Source: Stratiolaelaps scimitus (lineage: Eukaryota; Arthropoda; Arachnida; Mesostigmata; Laelapidae). From it: a stretch of DNA of 64,000 bases. Position numbers and translations under genes: made by a program. Positions 1 through 12,728 of the stretch are shown here, in pieces (positions within the stretch are counted from its first letter, which is position 1; every line of letters begins with the position of its first letter). The notes under the pieces were generated by a model. That model was not told where the DNA came from. It searched no databases and worked only from the letters and a program-made list of their open reading frames with translations. The stretch lies in assembly GCA_019614645.1 (NCBI GenBank), contig JABWDB010000004.1:186001-250000 (forward strand), read 5' to 3'.

Positions 1-964
1 TATTGTGTACCAACTTACCAAACTAGATTCATCTGGAGATGACATGCTCAGCAGTAGCACACTGACGTTTACCTTGGTTTTTTCTGAAAGAGATAAAATT
101 GTATTTGTTACATTTCGGCGAACATAATCGGTTTTCGAGTATGATAGTTCGTACATCTACAATTGGTAATTGCACAATGCGGCCCCCTCCTGACCGCTTC
201 TTCTTGGGAACAATCCTTACGAGGTGGTATCGAAGCCTGCTATCAAAAGCAGACAGATCAGGGTCAGGCATGAAGAATGTTTTAGCACGTGGTTTTCATT
301 AATCAGTTATAAACGAGGGCGACAATTGGATCACCCACTGAACGTGAAATGCATCCAAGGGCACCCTCCTCTAAAGAAGAAGAAATGGAGAATGTTTGTT
401 TTTTCTAGTGTACCTCTCTCTGCGACGACGGCGATTTTTCAGCAAACATATGTGTCATATGTTTACCTCGTATGATTGTTTACTTCGTCTCGAAAATAAG
501 GGCCGTCTCAAAAGCTCTCTCTCAAGTTTTTCGTAAAGTTTGCAGTGGAGATATTTTTCCCAGTATTTCACAAGAGCAAATTCGCTGAGATCAATGCAAG
601 CAATTTGTATCTGTCTACGTTTTTTTTTTGGTAAGCGTTGCATCTTTCAACGGGCGGATCGACTCCTCTGACCGTGTTTCCGTCGAGCAGAGAAAGCGGA
701 GCAGCAATGATGGATGATAATGATAATCGTCGTTGTTATTCTCACAATATCGTCAGCTGGACTGTATGAGCTCTTGGCTCCAATACATTGATGCATTCCT
801 CCGGTGTCTTCAGGTTTGTCAGCGGTAACCGGCGCCGCCGAAGCGTGTCTCAATGATGTACTCAGACCGATTGAATTTTCATGCTGTATCCGAGTATCGA
901 TGAATAATTTATGAGCAACAATACATCGTAGGAGAATCAGGAACCCGCAAAGATGCGCACACGT

Positions 965-992
965 ATATATATATATATATATAATATATATA
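965..992. repeat. (TA)n microsatellite
   Basis: TA dinucleotides with one slip, about 28 bp. Confidence 0.9.
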
Positions 993-3146
993 ACAGTGGG
1001 CGAGACACCATGATCACAAGGCGGTCAACAACACGAAAAGAAGCCGCATGACACTGCGTAGTCGGCGACATGAGTACTCATCATGTTTAGTTAATATTTT
1101 TGTAATTGTAATTAAGTGCTGTTTCTAGCTTTCAAGTTAGACAGCCGCAAGAAGATCGGGATCTGGACTGGGCTCGTTTGAGAAAAATATTAATCACCCC
1201 TCATAGCAATAATGAGGTCAAACAGTACCAGCCAGCTCGGGATCCTAACATAATGACATGTCATTGGTTCTCTCTCTGACACGAACTCGTTCCATAGCTA
1301 AGCACAGAAGAATGGATTCTCGTATGCGCGTTCGTCGCTCGCTGGGTGGCGCGTAACTTACTTCGACAATTTTGCCACGTGACAAAATGGCAGTGGTATC
1401 GAACTTACGTTTTAACTTTCAGACCAATTGAAATGATATTGCTAACGGTAAGAACGTTTCCTTCAACCAACAGTAGTTCCAGTTTTCGCTCCCCACAAAT
1501 CGGACCAGCTCACCTCAAACAGCATCCACGTGCTGATCTTCCTCCGTGAAAGCCTGTATGGCAGGGACGTCTACTAACTTCACTTGGCTTTTGCACACAA
1601 AGCACGACCTGTTTCTGTCTTTTTCCCACTTCGTTAATTAAAGAACTGAAACCTACAGCCGGCCCGGCACGAATCATCCTATATTTTAGTCAACTCGTCG
1701 AGTGGTGCTATTATCTGAAATGCAGACTCAGCTAATTAATACGTTCGAATTTGCGTCTCCTAAGATCAAGGGCAACTACTTACAGTAACTGATGTAACAG
1801 TAAGATAGCACTCAAAAGGTAATTAATGCAGAGGGCATTCAAAATCGATTCGAAATGCCGTGTATCGCTTTTTGGTTCTCGCCTATAGTATACAGTGTAC
1901 TTACCATCAAGTTTGCTTGTTTATTGCACCCTGTTCATATATGAAGCCTTGATGGCCCAACAAAATAGATGAATTCTTAAGTACAGTATCTCTGTATTTC
2001 TGCATAGATAAGCTTATTTCCGAGTTGACCGTGCGTAGCAGGCCATTCGCGATAACTAAATAATAATTTACTAGGAAATTAAACACATATATGTAGCCGT
2101 AAAAGGCACGTGGGCGTTTTCTCGAACTCCTTTTTGTGTAGAGTTTTTAATTACGAAACGCTTCTGTATTTTCTACAGTGCAATGAACTTATGCACGTCG
2201 GCTTCTTCATTACAATATAATACATAGATAAAACTGCCTAGAGGATCAAGACCGCCAACGTCTAGGTTAGGGCTTAAAGGCTTGTGTCTGGTATCACTCA
2301 CTCCGGCAGTGGCTGTACTGTAATATATTTTATCCAACCGGCAGGGAGTCAGTCTTATTGTAATCCTAAGCAATAGACGACTAATGATGCTGAGGTTTAG
2401 TTCGTGTCGGGCGTCGCCCAGGTTCCCCCCAGTCTCCCACGTCTGGGGATCACTCAGGGCCACTTAAGCGGACGTAGCGGCCATGCGAAAGGAGATGAAA
2501 CATAGGTTTGTCAGACGCCCCGAGACCATGACCTTCATATATAACCTCGTCAGTTGATTCGCAGGTAGAAGACCTTGCGGCCTTCCGCATCAAGCGACAT
2601 TTCTATGTACAAAAATGCCAGACGATGAAAACGATGATCCCTGATGCCGAAAATGATTCGAGAAAAACGCCAGTGAAACGAGCTGAACGAATCGTGATAT
2701 CAGGAGATTTAGCAAATCTAGTCTGTTTTTCGGACGGGTGCAACCGCACTCGCCAGACCGAGCGGCCGCAGATGTCAACAATTCGACTTTCGCAGCAACC
2801 ATTGTATTCTATATCGTACATCGGCCACTTCATATATAATACCTACAAAACGAATTATAGCTATCGGGACCCTTATTCATAGCCATATCTCTTGGCTCTT
2901 GGACGGCCCTAAACGAGCACAGTTGTCCCTGCTCTTCGACCGGGAGACTCCTCGCTGTTTATGGCTCCGGCCCCAACCCCGGCTATGTGCACCGCCCTAT
3001 GAAAAGTTTGCTTGTTTCATAAGGAGCTAGCCATATCTAGGCATACGGGTCTTGTCCGAGTGGTGAAGAGCCAGGTCGAGTCGAGCTGGGACAGCAGCAA
3101 GTTAAGCGCCTATTGTAACTGAGTCGAACGCGCTCGTGTGGTGTAA

Positions 3147-3185
3147 AAGAGAGGACGAGAGAGAGAGAGCGAGAGAGAGAGGGGG
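3147..3185. repeat. (GA)n tract, interrupted
   Basis: GAGAGGACGAGAGAGAGAG followed by CGAGAGAGAGAGGGGG. Interrupted GA repeat of about 39 bp. Confidence 0.9.
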
Positions 3186-6100
3186 ACACGAACATTTTCA
3201 GCCCACTTGTTCCTGGATCCTTCCCAAATGGAGCCAGCGCAGATTGATGATTGACGTCCACGAAGTCCATGACATCCACGACCTGCGCTGTCAATAGAGA
3301 TATCGTTCAGCATCGTTCCACCTTGATACGCAGGTGGTACAGCAGGCTCATCCCGCAGTATCAGCCATTTGGCTACTCCCTGGTAGTGTTTACCTACATC
3401 TAGCAAACAATCTGGGGTGCTCTTCTGGCCTTTCGGCGCCTGTTGCTGCTGGGTCTGACGAAGCTGCTTCTCGCCTGTGATGTAATAAGAAAATGCTTCC
3501 ACACCAAATGTCTCAGGAGGAGCGATAGCTGTATACTGGCAGCAGTAAACAGCTGATTGCCGAAAAAGAAGTTTGCCAGACAGAGAGCAGAGCCAGGATA
3601 GGGCTCCATCGTTGATAGCCAGGACGAGAGGACGGTTCCCGGCTGTTCCCGTTTGACGACTTTGGCCAGCACCGCCACCTCCCTTGGACGTGTGCCCTTT
3701 AGCGTTATGAATGCAGCCGTCGCGTGTGATAGGGAGACATATTGTTTGAAATACGTCAGGTTAACGTAGAATCTTCTGTGACGGGGAGGAAAATCTAACG
3801 AGACGGAGTCTAGCGAAGTCCCTGTCAAAATAAGCTTACGAGGGTCCTACAGGAGGAGGAGGAGGCGGCGAGTTGCTCCTTGCTCCTATAGGGGCAAGTT
3901 GATCCCAGGACGTCGACACCGCCGGGCCGGCACTGCGCCAGCACAGGTGGCCACCGCCAACTGTGGCCAACTCGTATGTGAGCCCCGTGAGACGCTGCGC
4001 AGTTGTACAGTTACGCGCCTAAACACGTTGTGGCATAGACGAGTGAGACGGCAATTAAACCGGCACCTGCATGCGATAAGAGAAAACTTAATATTTGAAT
4101 AACAATGACGACCTGTGGTTGTTAGCGGTTCTTCAATAACGATTGGCAGCGATGGAGAGCTGTGAATGTGCCACAGTTATCGAAAAATGCCCTTTAATCC
4201 ATATGCCATATCTCTGGCTGTAAAAGTCGGACGCCGCAGGTCTGAGCCTCGCAAAGCACATGCTTCCCTTTGAATAAAGCATGGACCTGTATTGTACTAA
4301 CGTATAACCTATTCGACAGTCATCTTACAATATGCCACACATATGTATAGCACTAGCTCCCAATGAACTGCTCGCCTTCGAGTTGACCCCGATAGTGGCG
4401 CCTGTCTTACCGCGATTTGTTGCCCCTTACGTTCTACTGAATATATCGCTTGGAAAGCTGCCCACTACCGGATCCATCCTATCAAGCTGCTCCTTCTTCC
4501 TGTCAATTTCCTGCAAAAAACTCCTAGATGGCTTTCTCTATCTCTATAGAGATAATGCAATGCACGAATCGTTGATTCTCTCCGTGGCTGATTCTCAGTG
4601 GCCGTGTTCATTGCGCCGATAGACAGGCCCGAGATACACGGCATTATAAGACGGAGTCATGCAAAGATAATCCCATTTTCGCGTGGGGAAGGAGGAATGA
4701 TAGGTTGCCCTGTTGTATATATTTGTATCTGCTCTTTTTTATTAGCCAAGCGCTCGCCACAATGTGTTGCTTCGTCACAGACAAGGTGAATGTCATACTG
4801 CTACTCGCCGGCAGGGCCCTACACTCGTACAGGTTTTGGCTGCGCGACGCATGCAAATCGCTATGGCATGTTCTCCATATGGCTCTCCGGCGGTGTCCTT
4901 CCGCTCACGGCCTGCTCCGGCTACCCGGGGCGAGCCTGATGTCTCGGGTGGCTCTGGAAGAAGGCCTCCGAGGACACCAGATGAGGCGTGTGTCTCTGTG
5001 CCTCCTCTGTCGAGCAAAGCGACGGTATTGTCCGTACATCTGCTGCGGGAACTGACTGTTGGCGTGGGCTCACGAAGCGGTCGTTCTCTATTTCACTGTA
5101 ATTTCCCATTTTCCTCGAGCGTGCCCCCGGGAGGGAGCCCGACCGCCCGCCCGCCCGTCCGCCCGCGCCAGTCAGTCCGTCCAAACAGAGAGAATAGGTC
5201 AGGCGGCATTTGACCTCACAATGGTAGAATATTGCCCTAACCGGAGGACGTAGCAAGCGCACGGAAAGCATATAAAAAGGAACTACCCCGGTCGTTATCT
5301 AACGCGTTGTCTACCAACGCATGAAAATAGTTTTATTTTGTAATACTAATACTATTTTCGGTTTTCTATACCTGTGAACACAATAACACCAGATGGGCTC
5401 GGCGGCTGAGGGGAGGCAGCGTTGGTAAAATGCTATAAAACTCTTGAATGCCGAGTTGGTGAAATGACGCGTTTCTGTCAAATTAATAATGAGGTAAATT
5501 ATTATGGTTATGTTAGTATGTTGATGTCTCGTCTCTCAATCGTGCATCGATATAGTCTGTCAATTGAATATATGTGCAGCATCCCTTCTCTCTATCTGTC
5601 TCTCTATCCGTTGTGATGGTGTAAGCCGAGGTGTGTTCCCATTGATGTGCTCCGCGGTAGATTAGCATGACCTCTGGATCGGAGACAGGCATTCGCTGAC
5701 GCTCGGTTTAGCGTTTGTCTAGCGTTCCGCCATGGACGTTTTCAAATAGCCCGTTAAAGACTTTGCGGTTGGTGGCACGCTTCTGTGTGCCTACATATCC
5801 TGCAGGAGGTCGTCTCTGTTAGCAAGGTCAAAGAGAAAAAAAAAGGTCTGTGGAGATGAGCTCATGACCTCGTTACGGTGAGCGCTAGACGTGTTTTTGT
5901 GCCACTCGCCGCGGAGATAGCACCAACGATCGTTTCGGATATGATAGGTTACCACTACGATTGCCATTAGTGGTACGCGGGAGACACAATCATCAATTCA
6001 ACCGAAATGTTTTGATCGATTGAGAGACGTTTTTCTCTGAACGCGCGAAATATAAGAAACGCCAATCAAAGGGCCTCGTGCACCTGTGGCGCCGAGGCGC

Positions 6101-7382
6101 CGATCCCAGCCGAATGTAGACTAATCCCTTTGGTGGAAACTTCGTGATATCGTTGCGGGCTGCAATATTCAACCAGGACTTTTTATCTAAATAGACACCA
6201 ATCCTGGAAACTAACTCCATGAGAATCACTTCTATAGAGCATAGCTAACGTTTTCACGAGTGCACTATGTGCCGTGATAAATAAATAAGCAGACAACAGC
6301 AACGTGCACGAGACGAGACTCAAGCAGTAATCGCCGAGACAAACATGGACGATTGGTCCCAGACGTGAAATACGCCGGCAGCGTTAACTGTTCGTTTGTC
6401 CTTCCATTCATTCAGCCATTCTATCCCATAAAGGTGTTATACCCTCGTTCATCCACTGAAATATTGACGTTCACTTCGTTTCTTCTTTATTGCGGATGCT
6501 CTTCTGCACGATGAACGATATCGGTTAGCTGCTGTGCGCCGGACGTGGGACCGGCAGCGAATCTCGCCGTGCTTGAGTCCTGCTGCTGCCGGGAGATTTC
6601 TGGACCCAGACAGGAGAGCCGGAACAGCAGCAGACGCAGCCGCCTCCTCTGGTAGCTCTCTCGCTCGCGTACAACAGCAGCAGCAGCTGATACACGTATT
6701 ACATAGAGTCGTACAGGCGTCTTCAGCGAGGCGTACCACGACCCAGCGCCACCGGGCCACGTCCCAGCCAGACGTCGCTTGAGTCTGAATCATTCTCTCG
6801 GGAAATGGGTGACCGGTTCAGTTGCCGCCGCCGCCGACGACGCTGCCCCCGTCGCCGCCGCCGCCGACGCAGCACTACAGCCATAGTGTCTCCCCCCACG
6901 AGATAGGACCACCCCTCCGGCCCCAACACCCCCCCCCCCTAAACCATCCCCGATTACGCTTTCCGTCAAGACCACATCTGGACGAAACTGCGCCGGGCCC
7001 CGCCGTGGCATAGGTGCACCGGGTGGGTTTGGATGAGCTAACCCGAATCGCACGAGCAGAGTGCTTTCTCCAACCGCTTCCGCGCACACAGACCTCGCAC
7101 AGATGAATGAATTCCATGTGATTACAATGGTCGTTGGGGGGACGATTCATTTCGATGATTGTTTTTTGACCAGTGGATATTCTCTGGACGGCTGTGTTTC
7201 GGGTGCGATCGTTTGCTCGCGTAGCGAACTGGCAGTGGACTATGTGTGCCGCCTTTCGTGACCGCATTTCGGAAGTACTCTTGGTTCGATTTCACACAAT
7301 GTGATGTAACGTTGAGGTCTTTCCGTAATGAAAATGATAGGCTGCAAAGGTGAAGACAAGGCTTTTTTATTGGTTTTTTTTT

Positions 7383-7455
7383 TGTATTGAAAGGAACTGC
7401 ACCTTTACAGTGCTTAAGTTCCTTATATGTCATCAGAGAGCGGGATTCGAGGTAT
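7383..7455 (-). mobile_element. SINE family B, partial copy
   Basis: On the minus strand: CCTCGAATCCCG (B-box-like, 7452..7442), then TGACATATAAGGAACTTAAGC, ACTGTAAAGGTGCAGTTCCTTT. It matches the 3' two-thirds of the copy at 39855..40002. The A-box half is not recognisable. Confidence 0.7.
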
Positions 7456-10400
7456 GACTGTGCATTGACTCTATGACATCTTCCGCACAGACATAGCTGT
7501 TTGTGAATTAAAGGACGTTTGTGATTTCGCTGCCGGAACATCTTACGTAAATGACAGCTCAACGAATCGTCTATGTCCAAAGATGAGACGGTGTGATCTA
7601 CCGACGGCGAAGTAGACCTCTCTTTCATTCGGCCTTGCAAAAATATCAAATTGAAACAATACTCTCGTGCAGAAATTGTGTGATGCCTGTAGAAATTTGC
7701 GAGCAAACGCTTGAGCGATCCAGCATCGTTGTCGCCCGCTCTTGCTTTTGCAAGAATTCGGCTCAACGAAACGCGTACCTGCAGTACAACGATACTTGTT
7801 ACAGTACAATGATCTTGTTAAAAATATATGAGCAATGATATTTTATAAGCAGATGCAAATTGTACTTCGTACAATTGTACATCATTGTGCATTGCGACAC
7901 TTCCTTATTGTCGCTGTTATTTTGATGAAAACATAAGCGTTGCGGAAAAAAAACTGCCGCTCCATTAAAAACCAAACTGTGCATTGTGTTGAACTAACCA
8001 GTTCGGCAGAGTTGCCGATCACACACAGGCATCGCCCACACACCTTTCTCGGCCATTGTGTTCAGGACACAAATTCTGTTACGCTCGCAATTTACTCAAC
8101 GGATTGCCTTTAGTGATGTACGGGTTAACAACACGTCGCTCACAACCCGGTGAGCGCAAGCAAAATCACCTGTCGACCATTAGCTATCTCTACCTAAGAA
8201 GTAGTCCTAATATCTCTGCAGGGCTTCTCTCCGACAACGGAGATGTATCTATGACACGCACACGGTCTAACACTTCACGAGCTGCAGAATCATTTCTTCT
8301 GCTGTTGGCACCCCTCAACTAGCGTCGTTCACGTGGACACGTTGCAGCGTGGCGCAAAGCGACGAATCATCGTCTACAATCAATGCCAGGCAATGAATGT
8401 TGGGGCGAATCCTCGACGGTTCAGACCACACAGCGTCCGTCGGTTACATCCGTCGAAGCATCGAACAGCAAACCGTCTCTATCTCGTTGGACATTGACGA
8501 ACTAGCTCGGATTTGTACGCAAAATAATGAAACAATAAGAGGACCACAAGCCGGAATACTGACGAAGCATACACCCTCATTCTCTTCAGCGGTTGGCTCA
8601 TCCCTCAACGGCCAGATAGATGATCGTCCTCCGAGTTCAGCGGTATCATCAACTCATAGTCGAGCGTGTGCCCCTCTGGCGCCTATCGCTGCCATCGCTG
8701 CCACCGTTCCAGCCTTGGTAACCGCCTGTCTCCTCTCATTTCCGTCGGCTCGTGTACATCGCAAAGCACTTATCAGTCTAGTGCGTGCTGGCGTCTTGCC
8801 TCTGCATCCCGTGTGGGCGCACAACGTGAGTGCAGGCTGCGCTTCCGAATCGGCGGCGACCGACAATGATTTCATGCTTCCAAGGATGCGGGCCACCTCA
8901 TGAACAGGAACAGAGCGCTGGCGTGGCCACTACCATAGTGTACGTCCGTGTGTGCAATACATCGGAGATCGGCAGGACTGACTACCTATGACTGCTCAGA
9001 GTGCCCGGCCTACTTTGACGATGAGGAAATCGCACGGCCATGTATAAATATATATATATATATACATGTATATATACGACGTAAGTCCGTGCACGAGCCC
9101 AGCCTAACCTAGACTTGGCCGAAGCGTTAAGGCAAACACCAAAAACGTGTCAGGAAATGAAAGTGGTTCGCGGCGCTGTTCATCGGGGTCGATCACGTTT
9201 GTCGAGTTAATGCTCACCGCTTGCACAGCAGTCTTTCTCGGGCGCCAATCTTCTCCTATCGACTGTTCAAGGCCCTAGTCATGCTTCTGGTGGTAACAGC
9301 TGGCATAGCACCATTGATAGGTCGTCGACTCTTCTGGGCTGCGAGCGAGCGAACGAGTGGACTTGGCCTACTTTTGAGGTTAGGCATACACTGACTGGCT
9401 TCGTACGCCAGCCTATTAGGTGTCTCGTGCCGACTGAGGCGTGTAAATATAAGCGAGCTTGGCTGTTTAGGTGTTCTGTTACATTAGAGCACGCAAGCGG
9501 AGGACGAGCTCGGGGCGGACAGGATCTATTCTCGGCAATGAAACACGATGGGAGATCTGTCAATTCGACTCCCGAGAGAGCTCGAAAAGTCAGAGCTTCT
9601 AATTGGCGTGGGTGTTAAAGGTGGACAGTGAACGTGGGATGAGTTAATTAGAAGAAAACTTAGAAATAGCTTGTCGATACATGGAACCTCCTTAAGTTTT
9701 CGATATCGAATTCGAAGCGGTTCTATCGTATCATAGAAGCCACTGCCTACTCTAGATGCTTGGACTATCCATAACTTCAAGTGATGCACCTCGCCAAGCA
9801 TTTTCATATAGACAATGAGCACGGACGGTACATGCCATGTGACCATAGCCTGCCATCTTCAGAATCCTTGCAGATATAAGTGAACAAAAAAGCCTAATTC
9901 TGATCCTGCAAATGCATGCGCTAGCCCGCTACAGCTGACATGAACTACTCCAAGACGTTGTTGCTTTATTTAACCTTTATTTCACACCAGTTAACACAAA
10001 CGGCTGTGCGTTACAACTGCTCCGAAAGGATACAGCAACTAAGAGAAGCGTGTCTTGTTCTGTTCATTATACTAACCCATTCGATGGCCAGCCAGCCAGC
10101 CATAGTAAACAGAGGAAGCCTTTTTCGGAAGCGCGTTGCCCAGTGGGACGCATTGTGTCCAACTTAATTGCATTGTGATTAGTAGTAGCATGTGTATTAT
10201 TGCACCGCTGCTTCGGCATGGAGGCCGCACCGGTCCACACACCCATCAAGATACGTGCACCTGACTGACGTTACAGTCTCCACGGTGCTGTGCGCTGTTT
10301 GCACCCGTGCGCTGAATACCACATCCAGCGAGACACATACTTCCGTTCAGCACAGCACTGAGGGACGTTCAACGCATGTAGAGTTAATAATAGATGCGCA

Positions 10401-10901
10401 TACATATAACCAGACAAACTGCCGGCTACCCCCATCCACCCCCACCATATCTATCTATGTATCCTCTGCCGTTCTCAACGTTTGCTGCTCGTTCCTTCTC
10501 GAAGGGTCTTCTCTCTTCGGTTGTTTGTAGAGGCGAGCACGCCGGGAATAATGCTGGCCGCCTTGATAACGTCGTCACTGTCGACACTGCCGTCGATGCT
10601 GACCACCCCGTCCCCACACACGTCTGTTGTCCTGCCACTTCGCGCACGCAATGTTGTCCTCGCATCATAGACGATACACTTGTCCTGTGTACACATGTTT
10701 CACGGCTCGGGTCCTTTTTCTTGGCTGACCCTCGGCTGTGTCTTTCTTCATTCGATGACCTTCATGCCTCGATAGCAGGCCTTGTCTAGTGCGCGCATCG
10801 GTCGGCCGAGGGGGACTCATACGTGAGCAATTATAGTGTTCGCCAGTGGTGGGGGTTATTCATCGGCTCTTCCCTCGCATTTTGTCGTCGTCTTGTGCAC
10901 A
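7456..10901. other. No gene recognised
   Basis: Mixed-composition DNA with one TA microsatellite. An open frame of 168 codons at 8397..8903 (plus) has Ala/Ser-rich unremarkable sequence and no recognisable domain. I do not call it a gene. Confidence 0.45.
9042..9077. repeat. (TA)n microsatellite, interrupted
   Basis: TA repeats interrupted by an ACATG unit, about 36 bp. Confidence 0.9.
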
Positions 10902-10955
10902 TCGTCCGCCATCCTATTTCAGGACTCTGTAGTCCTGAAATAGGATGGCGGACGA
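10902..10955. repeat. Perfect 25-bp inverted repeat, 4-nt loop
   Basis: Arm 10902..10926 is the exact reverse complement of 10931..10955, with loop CTGT at 10927..10930. The arm contains CCGCCATCCTATTTCAGG. It is GC-balanced and not simple sequence, so the match is not explained by a microsatellite. It lies 28 bp from a rearranged SINE copy. Confidence 0.95.
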
Positions 10956-10983
10956 CTGCGTTCTCTTTTTCTCTCTATTTTCC

Positions 10984-11070
10984 AGGCTGACTCACCGCCA
11001 ACATTTAACGTCCACGGTGCCGCTTTTAGAATTGCTTCGTAAGACGCTGCACATTTGCATTTAAAGGACG
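10984..11070 (-). mobile_element. SINE family A, truncated copy with an internal flip
   Basis: From 10984 to about 11045 it is a good antisense match to the family 3' half (AACATTTAACGTCCACGGTGCC, shown as TTTAACGTCCACGG, and GCTTCGTAAGACG). The next about 21 bases (CTGCACATTTGCATTTAAAGG) then read in the sense orientation. The segment corresponding to the middle of the SINE is therefore inverted relative to the rest. The tRNA-like half is absent. Confidence 0.65.
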
Positions 11071-11424
11071 ACAGCTGCTGCTACCACTACTACTTCTATA
11101 ATAGAAAAAAGAGTAAGAAGGGTTGCAACAGTTGACGAAGCGTTTGTTATTTGATTTCAAGAAGGAAGGGATCGGTTTTCTTGTCGGCTTTCCAAGAGTG
11201 CAGCGCGCTTTACAGATGCTTGAGTCCAATATTGTGAACATATTGAAATGGCACATCGAAAATATGCGGACGTGGTGGTGGCTTGTGAATCATAACATTA
11301 TTTTTTTCAAAGAGGGAAAAATCCGCACTCATATAAGCTCGCATATGTCGTGCGTACATTTGCGCATTACATACGTGTGTATGTGGTGTGCGTATTGCTC
11401 AGTGCGTATTGTTCTCTCCCTCTG

Positions 11425-11453
11425 TTATATATAATATATATATATATATATAC
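11425..11453. repeat. (TA)n microsatellite
   Basis: TATATATAATATATATA-type tract of about 29 bp. Confidence 0.9.
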
Positions 11454-12701
11454 ACTAATCTAATCGCCGTGTTTTCTGTCACTGTTCGTTATGACCTCGC
11501 GTAGTCACCTGCCGATACCCGGTACAGAACAGTAGTAAGATCACCATCGAACACAGAGCAGCCGCCGCAGCCGGGATCGTTCATGACAAGTTCCAACATC
11601 CTTTCCATGACGTGGATTCCCCAAGAAGCAACACATCAGTAGAAGAATGCCGATGATGATTACGATAATGACGATAATGCTAATGGACAACCGTGGCTAA
11701 CAATTCCCTTATTTCGCGTGAAAATTGATCATTTTCGTAGTGCCAGCCAGCCTTCTCTCCGTGACAGCTTGTTCCCCTGACAAAGCGTACAGCATCCACC
11801 TACAATATTGTTGTTGTCCTCTTCGCCGCGCTGTGTGTGTGTGTCCACAGCCGCCGGCCCCCGAACCAGGTGTCCGCAGCCGCATCTCTGTGCCCATCAT
11901 TACATGTCCGGCCATACAATGGCCACCCAAACGAATAGCTAAAGAGCCAGAAAAAAAAAGACGAAAGTGTACTCTTTCCATGGTAGCTTGTGAGTAATGA
12001 CCATATTGAGCTCGCGGGGTGGCGTTGCCGTCTGAGCGTTGCCGCAGGACTCCATAGTTCGCCTCAGCGCAAGCTGGCTGAATGATAATGGATGGATTCG
12101 GCTGGAACCCGGAGAATGAGGAGATAGACGCACGTACATATATACGCTGTCTAGCTGAAACGGAGGTCGAAGGGAAAGTGGCTGTGGAAGAGCGAGTCCA
12201 CGAACGGGTGTTATGGGAGCAGCGGCAGCGGCGGCGGTGTCGGTGGTGGTGCTGATGGCGGCTTGCGACACGAGAGAAGGCCGTGCGTGGGGTGGATTGC
12301 GGACAGAAAGGCGGATTGCTTGGCCTTTTTATGTTGGATCGAGAACGAGCCGTCGTGAGAGTAGGACTTACTCGGTACGAAGCGCCTTGCGGAAAGCTCT
12401 TGCCTTCTCACGCTGCTTGTCAGGCTTAGATCGTGATGGTGTGGGCGGGCAGATACATACATACATATATGGATAAATATCTAAGTATGCCTGCGTCGGT
12501 CTGCACACTCTATAGCATAAGACAGACAGACAGGCACACACACAGTGATCGAAATGGAAATCTTTTCACAGACTTCCACTCCAGACGTAATCCATTTTAG
12601 AATTTGCCAAGGACGTCGGCAAGCGGGACGGCCCATGGCAATGTATCTTAAATATCTTGTCAATAATAGCTGTGGTTGGTGGCAGGGACAGTGGCTGTGT
12701 C

Positions 12702-12728
12702 GATATATATATATATATATATATATAT
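12702..12728. repeat. (TA)n microsatellite
   Basis: Uninterrupted AT repeat of about 27 bp. Confidence 0.9.

Larger units (their letters stand above)
1..7382. other. No gene recognised; presumed intronic or intergenic DNA
   Basis: Mostly AT-rich single-copy-looking DNA with GC/CpG-rich patches at about 4.8-5.2 and 6.5-7.0 kb (the latter has GCCGCC repeats and a C11 run at 6929-6939). Two overlapping unidentified minus-strand frames, 3110..3502 and 3400..3828, are the longest non-repetitive openings. Neither resembles a known domain or has clear splice signals. If the channel gene continues leftwards, this is part of its first intron. Confidence 0.5.

Noticed and set aside
6723..7089. Arg-rich and Gly/Val-rich minus-strand frames
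   Set aside because: They result from GCC/GCG triplet repeats and a C-run. No domain.
7122..7766. 214-codon minus-strand open frame
   Set aside because: It runs through the antisense of a SINE family B copy (7383..7455) and has no recognisable domain. It is best explained as chance.
8397..8903. 168-codon plus-strand open frame
   Set aside because: Unremarkable composition, no known motif, no splice or promoter context. Length is within chance for GC-richer DNA.
10902..10955. MicroRNA precursor call for the 25-bp hairpin
   Set aside because: The stem is perfect and the loop is only 4 nt. Animal pre-miRNAs usually have longer, imperfect stems and larger loops. Listed as a repeat instead.
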